Shown here one piece after another: positions 45,608 to 56,837 of a DNA stretch of 64,000 nucleotides. The stretch is from contig OY986963.1 of assembly GCA_963920575.1 (NCBI GenBank), forward strand, positions 8,904,896-8,968,895, given 5' to 3'. The translations under genes and the position numbers were made by a program. This stretch comes from Narthecium ossifragum (taxonomy: Eukaryota > Streptophyta > Magnoliopsida > Dioscoreales > Nartheciaceae). Every line of letters begins with the position of its first letter. Position 1 is the first letter of the stretch. The notes below the pieces were generated by a model that saw only the letters and a program-made list of their open reading frames with translations, had not been told where the DNA came from and searched no databases.

Positions 45608-46296
45608 GGCTTCTCAAGCCTTTGGACTCTTTTGAGTCAAGTACCCAACTTTTGCATTCTCATTCCCAATCCATTGCAAAGTTGGAAGTGCAAATAGGCC
45701 AATTGGCCAATACTATGGCAAGAAGGGAGGAGGGTAGACTTTCTAGTCAACCCATAGCAAACCCTAAAGGCCAACATTTTGTCGATTCCACTCACGAGGA
45801 AGTGCAAGCAGTCACTACCCTCCGAAGTGGAAAGATTTTTCCTAATGTTGAGATGCCCAAAGACACCACATTAGAGCAAGGGCATGAACCTCATTTATCA
45901 ACTTCAATGAATGACTCTCAAGCATCACCTCATCATGCCCCTCATGATTCCTCAAGTCCATTGCCATCTTCCAAGGAAAATGAGCCTATTTCACTCGATC
46001 CACTACCAACCAAAGCATACATTTCTCGGGCTCCATACCCTCAAGCGCTAGTTGATCCTCAAGCCACATCCCAACCTTGGAAGAGTGGCAAATATGAGGA
46101 AATGCTAGAACTTTTTAAGAAGGTCCACATCAACCTTCCCTTATTGGACGCCATCAAGCAAGTGCCTTCTTATGCAAAATTGTTGAAAGACTTGTGCAAC
46201 CATAAGAGGCAATCCAAATCTCACGTCTCCAAAAAGCTCTTCCTAACTGAGCAAGTTAGCTCTATTCTTCAACTTAATCTACCTCCGAAATTGTGA

Positions 46297-46584
46297 GACC
46301 CCGGCACTCCTACCATTTCTTGCATCATAGGAGATCAATTGATTGAGAGGGCTCTTCTTGATTTAGGAGCTAATGTGAATCTTATGCCGTACTCTTTGTT
46401 TTGTAAGTTTGGCTTAGAAGAGCTCAAGCCGACCTCAATGACTTTGCAATTGGCCGATAGATCTATCAAGACACCACGGGGTGTTCTGGAAGACATATTA
46501 GTCAAGGTCGATAGATGTGTTTTCCCGGTCGATTTCGTTGTGCTTGACATGGAACCGGGTGTTAGACATAAGAAGTCCATTCCC
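46297..46584 (+). pseudogene. Gypsy aspartic protease fragment
   Basis: Same frame as gag after its TGA. ALLDLGANVNLMPYSLF carries the retroviral-type protease active site (DLGA), followed by LADRSIKTPRGVLEDILVKV and VDFVVLDMEPG, the usual flap and C-terminal part. It breaks off at about 46584 within the region that normally leads to ILGRPFL; all of RT, RNase H and integrase are missing after it. Confidence 0.8.
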
Positions 46585-46961
46585 CCTTTCTTCCCTCAAG
46601 AGACGACGCCGCCGCACCGTTCTTCGTCTCCGCCTCCGACGCAAATCGCCGCCGCCCTCCATCGAGTCGCCGCCCTCCACCTCCCAGTGCCTCCACGACC
46701 TCTCCCCCTCACTCCTCCTCCATCATTCGACCCCGGCGCCGTCCACATTTCCCCATTTCCTCATTTCCTCGCCTCCGACGCAAGCCGCCGCCGCACGACC
46801 CCTCTCCCCTTCACTCCTCTACTCTCAATAGACCCCAGCGCTGTCCATATTTCTCCCTCACCTCCCACCGTCGCCGCCGCATCTTCCAAGCTCCTCGTCG
46901 CCGGCCACCTTCGTCGTCCCACTTCACCCCAAGGCGACCTCATCCTCTCCACTCACCTCCG
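46585..46961. other. GC-rich junction segment
   Basis: Proline/serine/histidine-coding low-complexity sequence between the broken protease and the next ORF. It is open in frame with the protease, but I see no domain and regard it as the upstream part of the following ORF joined by a deletion. Confidence 0.45.
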
Positions 46962-48033
46962 ATGGTTCGCAAGCACACCGGCGCCACCAATAAGGCCGCC
47001 GGGAAGGGCAAGGCCGCTGCTTCGTCCTCCACACCACCGGCTCGACCTCCCTCCGCACCTTCGGCTAGACCTCCGGCTTCACCATCACCTCCACGAGCTT
47101 CCACCCCTCCGGCTTCACCGTCTTCCCCGCAAGCCTCACCCACTCGAGCTTCCATACCTCCATCCTCATCGTCCCGGCCAGCAAGGACTCCGAGGGCGGC
47201 TTCCACATCCTCCACGCGTGCTCTGGCTGCACCACCTACGGCTCCGGCAACCTCCAAGAGGAAGACGACATCTTCCTCCAACCGGATCGCATAGGCAGTT
47301 ATACCAGCATCCCAGCAAGGCTCATCTTGTCCTTAAACCGGATCGCATAGGCAGTGGGAAATTTACACGGGCAGAGCTGTCGCCTCCATTTTGGCTATTC
47401 GACGACATTTTGCGTCGAAATGTCTTCCAGAATGGCCATGACCAGTATCGCACTGGTAATTGGTTGTGCATATTATGGTTGTTGGCTAAGAATTGGGCAA
47501 TCAACATACCTCAGCAGATTCTAGAGGATATGTTGCAGTATTACTGCGGGGCAGTCAGGGACATGACGACGAGCTATGCCAAGAAAGCCATCCCGCACCC
47601 GTGCCTCATTTCAGCTTTTCTGGCGAGCCAGGACCTAGTCCCCGAGGGCGAGCCGACTGTCTCAGAGGAGGCCCTCAGGTTTGCACGGTTCGGTGGCCCC
47701 ACCTGGGGCAAGGTCCTCGGCCATATGAGGAAGGCCGGTGCGCCAGTCAGGCAGCCACGTCCTCGGTGCCCCCCGCCAGATTTCGGACCCGTAGAGCACC
47801 CTACCATGGGTGAGATCTATCGGGAGCACCGGGCGTTCCAGGACGCAGTACTGCAGTGGTTGGACGAGGTAGACGTGCGCGACGCCGCCCTTCGACAGGA
47901 CATCACCGTACTTCATCAGGTCGCCTCGACTATCCTCGCCCGTCTCGATGCCATCCACCCACCACCTCCACTGGTCACTGCTATTGTTCCTTTCCGACCT
48001 CTTACCTTTCCAGACCCGAGCCCTCAGGGATGA
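46962..48033 (+). pseudogene. Athila env-position ORF (plant transposon protein-like)
   Basis: A start at 46962 gives a basic, Ala/Pro/Ser-rich N-terminal region (MVRKHTGATNKAAGKGKAAA). After a stop or frameshift near 47294 another frame continues to 48033 with a conserved-looking domain: LCILWLLAKNWAINIPQQI, HPCLISAFL, LRFARFGGPTWGKVL and a C-terminal helical part (LDEVDVRDAALRQDITVL). This resembles the protein encoded after pol in Athila-like elements, often labelled putative plant transposon protein or env-like. Function unknown. Broken frame; its normal neighbours (RT, integrase) are deleted. Confidence 0.55.
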
Positions 48034-49863
48034 TAGACTATATCTAGGGGTATTTTTTGTATTTTCTGGATGGTTGGACTGTAGTCTTTTTGTGATTGGA
48101 GGATGGGTAACTTTTTGTATTCCATTGCTCTACTTTTGTATTTGATTGGCATCGATGATAGTGGATATATATATACATGATTTTTGGTATGGGGGTGTGC
48201 CCCGGGTGTGTCTGTCTGAATGTGGATGTATGTATATGAATGTGGATGTATGGTTGTAAATGACGATTGAGGTGGATGCAATTCTGTATTTCCATTTGAA
48301 TGAATGTAAAAATGATTGGATGCAAATGGCATCTTTGTACTGCCCTTGGGTTTATTGAATAAATAGAGGGAGTGCTGTCCAATTTTTCTCAAAAATTTTC
48401 ATATCTATTCTTTGATTCCCATAATGCTTTGGGGGGTATTTCCTCTATGTTTTTACAGGGCATACGAGCTTTGGATATTAACGCACAATACGACATTTTG
48501 AGATCCCAACATTATTGTTCTTCACGATTAACCTTGACTCTAACTCCTGTCATATCTTTCGTCAAGGTTACATTTTCGTCCATTTCGTCTCAAGGTTATC
48601 TCTACACTTTACCCTTCTTCCGTGCTTGAGGACAAACCCGCTTAAGTTAGGGGGTATGATTGCATCATGTTTATAGATAACCTGTGACCGATCTACATTT
48701 AGCCCCATGTCTATTTGATTGATAAATATGCGAAAAATTTTCAATTCTTATGCTAGCATGGATGACTATTGCATAATTCATCTTTATTCTCATGCTTTGT
48801 AAAATTTGACAAATCATTTCATGAGTAGTGTTATTCTTCTACTTTAATTCTACTTGCCATGCATTAAGGACATTTAAGCGATCCAATCCACTTGTGCACT
48901 TACACTTGTATGAGGGGGCAAGTAGTGTTTGATTGGGGGACCATGATAGATTGGAGGTCCAAGGTTATTTACACTCGATTGAGATGACTGGTAGTAGGGT
49001 TCGAAGCCAAGTTAGAGGCCAAGAACCAGATTAATAAAAGTGACTAGTCTTGATTCGTAGCCTGCTAGGCTCGAGTATGTAGGTCCGAAGGGTGCTTCAA
49101 CACCTAATGCCCCAAAGCCATCTGGCTTGGGAGTCATTGATCTAACACTCGTTAAATGGGCCTAGTAGAAAGCTTTAGGGATCAAGGCATTGCACGGTCA
49201 CACTAGTATCAAATAAAAGCTTGTTGGTCAGCTGTGATTCGTGGCCTGTTAGGTTCAAGAAATTAAGCCCGATGGGTGCCTCGACACCTAGTGCCTTTAG
49301 GTCATCTGACCGAGGAGCCACTGACCCAAATCTCATTACATGGGCCTAGTAGAAAGCCTAAGGGATCACGGCATTGCACGACCACCGGTTTTAGTGAAAA
49401 AGAGAGAAAAGAAAAAAAAAAGAGAAAAGAACAAAGATTTTATTTTAAATAAAGCTTGTCATTTGTTCAACCGGTGTGAAACGCTAAGGATATCTAGTTT
49501 TGATTGGAACCCTACTTGAATGACTATGAGACCCCGAATACTTGAGTAGCAACTTTCACTACACGGATTGCTTAAATGAGCTTTGATCTTGGTCAAGTGC
49601 TTTGAAGTGTTTGAATGATGCTATTGATGGAATTATTCGCTTGCATTTTACTTGTACTATGGGTTGATGGATGGAGCTATGCATTCGAATCTATGTGTGC
49701 ATATGAATGCATCTTGATTACATAGGAACCAAAGCTATTTGAGAAGTGACTAATTATAGATCGGGTGATTGCTCTTTAATAGTTTCTTATTTCTTCTCTT
49801 TCCCTTCAAGTTATTTTTTCTTTTGCTTTGCTCGAGGACTAGCAAAGTTCAAGTTAGGGGGTA
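48034..49863 (+). other. 3' non-coding part of internal region 1
   Basis: No gene. Contains a first purine tract (TTAAGTTAGGGGGTATG, about 48640), two diverged copies of a block around GATTCGTGGCCTG/GATTCGTAGCCTG (about 49040-49400), and a final tract AAGTTAGGGGGTA before LTR B. Same layout recurs at 53516-55032. Confidence 0.65.
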
Positions 49864-51512
49864 TGATAAGACGTGAAAAGTGCATAAATCACCCTTTTAA
49901 CTTGGCTTTGTTAGTCTCTGAGCAAGGCCTTGCTGACGAATATTACCCTATAACAGGTACAAGAGCTCTCAACGAGGATTATATCAAGTTCCGAGCTTAA
50001 ACGATGTCATTCGGGCCAGTTTTTATGAAAAAGATAGATCCTTTATTGAAGAAGGATCGATCCTTTGAAGTACATTAAGAAGGAAGCCAATCAGGACAAA
50101 AAGGATCGATCCTAAGTCATGAGAGGATCGATCACTTTTGCGCATTTTTCAGTGACAGAGTGCAACTTCTGAAGGATCGATCCTCACTATGGGAAGGATC
50201 GATCTCTCATGTGCATTTTTTCAGTGACAGAACGCAAATTCTAGAGGATCGATCTCCACCTGCGATAGGATCGATCTTCATCGGGGCGCAGCCAGAATTC
50301 AAGAAAGAAAAGATCGATCCTTTCTTATAGGAGGATCGATCCTCCACGGGACCAGCGATCACACGAAGAGGAAGATCGATCCTCTACCTTATAAGGATTG
50401 ATCCTTTTGTGCCAGCCGAGCAAAATCAATGGTCCAGATCTAATCCGAGTGAGGGAGGCTTGCTTACTATAAATAGACCCCTTATGGGGGATTTGAGGGA
50501 TCTTCTCTTAGTCCTTTCTCCAGCCCTTCTATTTTCCTTACCCAATTGAGAGGAGGACTTCTTGGAGGGAATCCATGGGAGGAGAGCTTCATCAACCTCC
50601 ATCCATGGATCCAACCAAGATGAGTAGCTAACTTCCTTTCTCTTGAGATTTCCATGTAGTTGTAGGATTCTTTTGTAGTTTTCTTAGGATTTTTGATGTG
50701 TAATCTTTGGGGATGATCTATTGTATGGATTTGAGCATGATTTCTCTATCTTTGTACATGGATCTTATATGTTGAATACATGAATGCCTTTCTTTGGTAT
50801 GAGTTAGAAATTGTGCATTATAGGTGTTTGTTGTTATGCCCCAATGAGTTGGATGTGCTAGAAACACATCCAATTACATTGGGAGGATGATTAGCCCGAG
50901 ATTAGAGATTAGAGATGCTAGAACCATCCCTATCTCTCTAATTAGAGGATCCATTCTATCTTTCTCTTGCATTGGATTCGAGGTGCTAGAACCATCTCGA
51001 TCCAATGCCCGACTCCATACAATACCTTTACCTTGCGACGAATCGATCTTAATCGAAGGTTCGTTAGCGACGATAGAAGCTAATTACTCATTCGTCGACT
51101 TTGTGAATGTGCCTCTTTCCGACGGATGATCCTAACCCGACTTCCATTGAGCGATAAGTGAGGCTAACCACCCACTTGTCGACTTCTTGATTTCGATCGT
51201 CCCAATTGGATTACACATCTCAATTCCTTAGGAGGCTACACTAGAACCTACAATGAAATGGAGATCCCAAGGCCTCTCTATATTAGTTATATTTCTCTTC
51301 ACTTAGTTAATTACTTTAATAGTCATTAATCCAAAACCCAAATCATTTTAGTTAGTTTTTTGGAGTTATCTATCGAGTACGTTAGTCAATTCTCATTTCC
51401 CTGCGGATCGACCCGAACTCCCGCTAATTACGTAGTAGTTAGTTAGGATTCGGTATAAATTGTAATCTTGACGCCCTAGTCACTTTTAACGACGAGTGGT
51501 TTGGGCGCGTCA
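49864..51512 (+). repeat. LTR B of the gypsy composite
   Basis: Starts TGATAAGACGTGAAAAG and ends GTTTGGGCGCGTCA, followed by primer site TTTTGGCGCCGTTGCCGGG. It differs from LTRs A/A' in most of its length. TATA box CTATAAATAGACC at about 50468; about ten GATCGATC motifs at 50060-50405, just upstream of it. Confidence 0.8.
50060..50405 (+). repeat. Paired GATCGATC array in LTR B
   Basis: Five motif pairs, each with 14 bases between the 8-mers (for example CTAAGTCATGAGAG and CTCACTATGGGAAG), so starts are 22 bp apart. Between pairs the text AGTGACAGA(G/A)(T/C)GCAA repeats. Ends about 65 bp before the TATA box. Confidence 0.9.
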
Positions 51513-51805
51513 AAGATTTTGGCGCCGTTGCCGGGAAATTGCTTTAGGAAATGATTGAAGTGCTTTGCTTAATCTAGTGTTTCTTGTAAATATCTTCAAT
51601 TTTAAATTTTGCTTCATATCTCTAAAAAAAAATAAAAATAAATAGAGAGTTGTACTTACAATTGCTATATCTTTGTGTTGATAGGAGACGCCTTCGGCAA
51701 GACTTCGACAATCAAGATCGGCGACTGACGTCTCGTGCTTGGACCGGCCCATTGTAAAGTATTTCTACCTTTTGGCTTGGTCCTTGTTTATGTGATAGTA
51801 CATAC

Positions 51806-53515
51806 ATGGCCGATGATTGTATGCCACCGGGTACATTGAGTGATTATTTTTTACTACCTAATTATGCATTCGCTTATGTTAACGATACATATGCTTTCTC
51901 CAACCCGACATATGATTTGCATTCATACACCAATGATGCGGATTTGAGTAATCATCCATACTCTTGTTGGCAACCCCAAGGTTACTATCTACCTAATGTT
52001 CAACCACAAGATTCGAGCATACCGGACCAAAGTTTTGCACCTAGCTCTACATCGCCCTATCTTTGTCAAACACAATACCCACCACCCCAACATTGGCACG
52101 AGCCCTCCATTTCCTTTGAACCACAAGCACAAATAGATCCATCTTTGGATGAAAGGATCCTTAAAGCTCTAGAGGCATTTGAAGCACAAAATCAACTTAT
52201 ACATTCCCACTCACAATCATTAGCCAATATAGAAGTCCAAGTTGGACAACTAGCTTCCTTGATCGATTCATATTATGATGAGGTTGATGGTTGTGTGAGT
52301 GAGGTAATGCCTTCTAATTTTAATGATGATGCTTGTAATACCTATCTTACCAATGTTAGTGATACATGCAACTATGAGGTTCCTAATGAGGGTTCGCTCG
52401 TTCATGATAATTTGAATGATGTTTTGCCGGTGCGTGATGATATTATTGATGATGTTTTGCCGGTATATGTTGATTTTGTGAATGATTCGAAGCCTCCAAT
52501 TTTTGTTAATCTTGACATTGATGAGAATGATGAATGCATGCATGATTTAGTACCTCCCATGTGTCATGATAATGTTCTTAATGATATGATTTCTAATCAT
52601 ATTGAGATTTCATGGGATATTACGATGCCGATTTATGAAGCCGTCCTCAAGGACACACCTAAGATTGAGGATGAATCATTTGATATTAATGTGCCGGTTT
52701 ATGAAGCTTTTCATGAGGATATACTTGACTTTGATAATGATTCATACGATATTGTGTCGCCGGTTTATGAAGGTTTTCATGAGCACACATTTGATTTTGA
52801 GGAGGATGATTCTTATGATATTGATTTACTGGTTCATGAAGCTTTTTATGAGAGCTTACCTATTCTTGATGCAGTGGATGACAATGATATCTTACCAATT
52901 TTCGATGATTATGGGGATGATGGTGTTTGCAATGATACATTGCCGATTTTTGACGTGTCGGATGGGAATGATATTCTGCCTTGTTTAAATGATCATGAGG
53001 ACTCTAATGATATTTGCGAGAGCTTTTATAGGAAGCTTAAAATTGAGCCTCTATCTTTCATATCATCCACACTAGTTGACCATTTTGAGGGGCCGGACCT
53101 TGTTTCGATTGAAGACCATGCCAATTTTCCACGTTATTTCATCAAGGACCTTATTGAAACTCCTCACCCTTCAAGTACTTTGTTCGCTAAGGGCAATCCC
53201 TATTTCTTTGATGAAACTTGTTTGCATGAGTTCAACTTTCTTCGGACCATATATTTCTTTACCTTTAACCATCGACCACCAAAAGCCGATTTTAAGATGG
53301 CCCAATTTATTACAATACATGGCTTGAAGGGTGGTAATTGGCCAATGACTGACGCTTTGCATGATTTCGTTGCCAATGATGCTTCATTCTTCTTTGATAA
53401 ATCATGTTTGCATGTCTTTTCCATTCTTCAATCCATGTATTTCTTTACGTGGAACCATCGGCCACTCAAATTCAATTGTGTTGTACATAGCATAACGTCG
53501 GGCAGAAGACGGTAA
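51806..53515 (+). CDS. Acidic repeat ORF of a non-autonomous gypsy element
   Basis: An intact 569-residue frame. Residues about 110-155 (LDERILKALEAFEAQNQLIH, VQVGQLASLI) match the C-terminal coiled region of the gag at 45613-46296, so this ORF seems to be a Gag relative that lost its core domain. The middle (about 270-360) holds four tandem repeats of about 23 residues with the pattern DI..PVYEAFHED....DDSY. The protein is very rich in Asp and Glu and has no enzymatic motif. After the stop comes TTGGGAGGCAACCCAAC, usual after ORFs in Athila-like non-autonomous elements. Function unknown; conservation of the frame hints at use. Confidence 0.6.
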   Translation: MADDCMPPGTLSDYFLLPNYAFAYVNDTYAFSNPTYDLHSYTNDADLSNHPYSCWQPQGYYLPNVQPQDSSIPDQSFAPSSTSPYLCQTQYPPPQHWHEPSISFEPQAQIDPSLDERILKALEAFEAQNQLIHSHSQSLANIEVQVGQLASLIDSYYDEVDGCVSEVMPSNFNDDACNTYLTNVSDTCNYEVPNEGSLVHDNLNDVLPVRDDIIDDVLPVYVDFVNDSKPPIFVNLDIDENDECMHDLVPPMCHDNVLNDMISNHIEISWDITMPIYEAVLKDTPKIEDESFDINVPVYEAFHEDILDFDNDSYDIVSPVYEGFHEHTFDFEEDDSYDIDLLVHEAFYESLPILDAVDDNDILPIFDDYGDDGVCNDTLPIFDVSDGNDILPCLNDHEDSNDICESFYRKLKIEPLSFISSTLVDHFEGPDLVSIEDHANFPRYFIKDLIETPHPSSTLFAKGNPYFFDETCLHEFNFLRTIYFFTFNHRPPKADFKMAQFITIHGLKGGNWPMTDALHDFVANDASFFFDKSCLHVFSILQSMYFFTWNHRPLKFNCVVHSITSGRRR

Positions 53516-55032
53516 AATGAGCGCTTGTTGGGAGGCAACCCAACATTTCCATGCTTCTTTGATTGTTTACTTGCTTTCTTGCATGCTTGATTGTTTTGTT
53601 TTTATTTTTGGCATGTTTACTTGGTTCCAATGAGTGTTTCCATGCATCCGGTACGTGAGTTTTGGCCTTGGTATGTTTAGATCTTTGTACGATGTTAGGC
53701 CAAGATGATGATGTTTGTACTCTTGCTTTTATTGGACTAACCCTTGGTTATATTTCATATCTTCTTTGCATTTGGCCCAGGATACCTTCACATGGATGCT
53801 TTGAAGCACATCAGGTTATCTCTTCCCTTTTACCCTTCATATGTGCTTGAGGACAACCACATTTAAGTTGGGGGGTACATTTGCATGTTCGATAACCTGT
53901 ATATCTTCACTTAATTTGTCAATTTACTTGCATTGATGACTATGTGAAATTATTTTTGTCTTAGATGCTTGTCTTAGAGAACCATTGCACGGATTTTCTT
54001 GATTTTCATGTCTTATAAAAAGTTATGAATCATTGGATAAATGACATTTTTCTTTTACTTCAATTCGGCTTAACACATTGTAAGGCGAATTGAGCGGTCC
54101 GAATCACCTGCGCACATGCACTTGTATGAAGGGTTGAGTGATTATCTTGAGTAGGGACCTTGATAGATTGAGATTCTGGAGCATATTCATGATCAATTGA
54201 TGTGACTTATAGTTGTGTTAGAAAATTTTCGTTGACTAGCCTTGATTCGTAGCCTTCTAGGTTCGGGTAATAAAGTCTGTGGGGTGTTTTACACCTAATG
54301 CCCTAAAGTCGCCTGGCTTGAGAGTCATTGACCTAATACTCGCTACATGGAGCTAGTAGAAAACTTAAGGGATCAAGGCACTGCACAGTCACGCTAGTTG
54401 AATAAAAGCATAATGGTCATTAGTTGTGATTCATGGCCTTCTAGGTTCGGGAGATTAAGCCTAAGGGGTGCTTTTACACCTAGTGCCCGAAAATCATCTT
54501 GTTTGGGAGTCACTGGCCTAAATCCTGTTACATGGACCTAGTAGAAAGCCTAAGGGATCATGACATTGCACAACCACATGCTCTATTCCTCGAAAAAAAA
54601 AGAAAGAGAGAAAAGAAAAGAAAAAAAATATGATTAGTGTTGAATAAAACATGTTACATGTTCAATTGATTTGAATTGCTAAGGATGATTGATCTTGATT
54701 GGCTCCCTACTTAGATGACTACAAGACCCCGATTACTTGGTTGCTCCTTTCACGACACGGGATTGTTCAATTAGATATTAATTGTGTCAAGTGCTTTGAA
54801 GCCTTGGAACTATATCATTTATATTCTTATTCATTTGCTTTTTACTTGGCCATGACTTGAGAGATAAAATTCGTGTATGGAAATCTACTTTGACCATCGG
54901 AGTTGAAAATTGATTGCATATGAATCAATGCATTGTATTTTGACAAATTAGTGGTTTTGGTTGTTTGTTTGTTTGTGTGTTTCTTTCTTTTTGGCTTTGC
55001 TCGAGGACGAGCAAAGTGTAAGTTGGGGGGTG
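53516..55032 (+). other. 3' non-coding part of internal region 2
   Basis: No gene. Parallels 48034-49863: purine tract AAGTTGGGGGGTA near 53866, two blocks with GATTCGTAGCCTTCTAGG/GATTCATGGCCTTCTAGG (about 54245 and 54427), A/G-rich stretch near 54590-54630, and final tract AGTTGGGGGGTG directly before LTR A'. Confidence 0.65.
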
Positions 55033-56837
55033 TGATGAGACGTGAAAAGTACACAAGTTAACCCCTTAATTTACCTTTATTAGTCTTCGAACAATGCTTT
55101 TCTAATAATCTTCATGGTATTTCAGGTACAAGAGCCCTCAATAGAAGTTAGATCAACTTTGGAGCGTAAACGAGCCTATTCGAGCACATTTAGGTACATG
55201 GGTCAACTTCAAAGATTAAACTGTACCTTCTCAGGAAGAATCAGATAATGTGCCATATATCATTGGAAAGCTCTGGAAGTCTAGTTTCTGGAGAATTTTA
55301 CGGTTCATGATTCCGAGTTTCATAGAATTTTACGGTTCGTACCAATGCGCAGTACTGAATGGCAAAAGAGATAATATGCAGAAAAGAAGATCGAACCTCT
55401 GTGTATAAAAGATCGATCCCTTTTGCACATTTTTCAGAGACAGAACGCAACATTCTCTAGGATCTATCTCCATCTACTAGAGGATCGATCCTCGTCGGGG
55501 CGCAGCCAGAACTCAAGAGAAAAGATCGATCCTTTACCCTATAAGGATCGATCCTTTTGTGCCAGCTGAGCAAAATCAATGGTCAGATCTAATCCGAGTG
55601 GGGGATGCTTGGAGGCTATAAATAAACCCCTTTTGGGGAATTTTCTGGATTCTTTTGGATAAGAAGAGGCTAAGGAAAGGGGCAAGGCAAGGAAGGGAGC
55701 TCTCATCCAAGAGGGAGGAGATTGATGAAGAAGATGAAGAAGATCGATCCTTTTGTGCCAGCCGAGCAAAATCAATGGTCAGATCTAATCCGAGTGGGGG
55801 ATGCTTGGAGGCTATAAATAGACCCCTTTTGGGGAATTTTGTGGATTCTTTTGGATAAGAAGAGGCTAAGGAAAGGGGCAAGGCAAGGAAGGGAGCTCTC
55901 ATCCAAGAAGGAAAGGGGCTTCTCCATCGAAGATGAGTAGCTAATCTATTTACCTAGTGGAATACCATGATATTTTAGGTTTTTATTATAGTTTTCTTTG
56001 GATTTTTAGATGTTGTAAACCCTATTGAGACAAGTTGTATGAATTTATTCTTCATTTTTATCTCTTTGTAGTTGGATTCTAATGTTGGATGGATGGATTC
56101 TTTGGTTTGCATAAGCTAGAACCTTATGCCCAATAGGTGTTTGTTGATATTCCCCAATAAGTAGGTTGTGCTAGAACCATGACCACTTGTGTTGAAGGGA
56201 GTCTTGGCTCTAGGTTAGGGACTTGGTTGTGCTAGAACCACTCCAATCCATATCTAACCTGGCATCTATCCTATCTTTTATAGTGTTTTGGATTCGAGAC
56301 GCTAGAACCACCTCGATCCATTACCATATTCTATACAACCCAATTCCTTGCGACGAGATGATCCTAACCCGACCTCTCGTTAGCGATGATCGTAGCTAAT
56401 CCCTCGATCGTCGACTTTCTAGCATACACCTTTTACGACGGATAGTCCTTATCCGGTTATTCGTTAGCGACGACCTTTGTTAGCCACAAGGTAGTCGATA
56501 TTGTAGTGTCTCGATAGGATTGCACATCTTGATTCATTAGAAAGCTATGATTGAGCCTAATCCGAATTGGGATTCCCTAGGACCTCTCTCTATCCATTGA
56601 ATCATTTACATGCTTTCTTAGTTTCTTTATCATAAAACCCAAAAACCATCTCTTTCATTATCATTGTAGGGACACTTAGATTGAGCTTGGTAGTTTAATT
56701 GTTTCCATACGCATTCCCTGTGGATTCGACTCGGACTCACCGCTAGCTACCCCCAAAGGTAGTTAGTTAGGAGTTTGATTATAAATTTGTAATTTTGATC
56801 GGGCGCTTTAAGCCGCGACACTTTTCACGTCCCATCA
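55033..56837 (+). repeat. 3' LTR A' with duplicated promoter segment
   Basis: Begins TGATGAGACGTG and ends CACGTCCCATCA, followed by TSD GAATT. A segment of about 196 bp starting GATCGATCCTTTTGTGCC (55546) is repeated from 55742, so two TATA boxes (about 55616 and 55812) are present. GATCGATC-type pairs with 22-bp spacing occur at about 55390-55555. Confidence 0.85.

Larger units (their letters stand above)
41723..46296 (+). pseudogene. Gypsy gag, split by a solo LTR
   Basis: The frame starts at 41723, is stopped by TAG at 41930-41932, reopens and runs to 43216. After the 2391-bp solo LTR plus one 5-bp duplication it resumes in the phase expected from the excised original, at 45613, and ends with TGA at 46294. 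The retrotransposon Gag domain is clear (FTLKGKAKHWLGSL, WDRFKELLRKCPHHQIPKW, about 42080-42350), with a possible degenerate knuckle (CFLCSTPGHLVTECHLAC) and a C-terminal coiled region (LEVQIGQLANTM). Gag would package element RNA. Two stops and the insertion make it non-functional. Confidence 0.85.
38506..56837 (+). mobile_element. Ty3/gypsy (Athila/Tat-like) three-LTR composite
   Basis: Begins TGATGAGACGTGAAAAG and ends CTTTTCACGTCCCATCA, flanked by GAATT on both sides (38501-38505, 56838-56842). Order: chimeric LTR A (38506-41461), internal region 1 with gag, protease and an env-position ORF (41462-49863), LTR B (49864-51512), internal region 2 with an acidic repeat ORF (51513-55032), LTR A' (55033-56837). 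No RT, RNase H or integrase is present, so the composite is non-autonomous. Confidence 0.8.

Noticed and set aside
46339..48033. A single 564-residue fused protein
   Set aside because: It joins a protease fragment, GC-rich low complexity and an Athila-type domain through a deletion; the natural start of the last part (46962) is in another frame.
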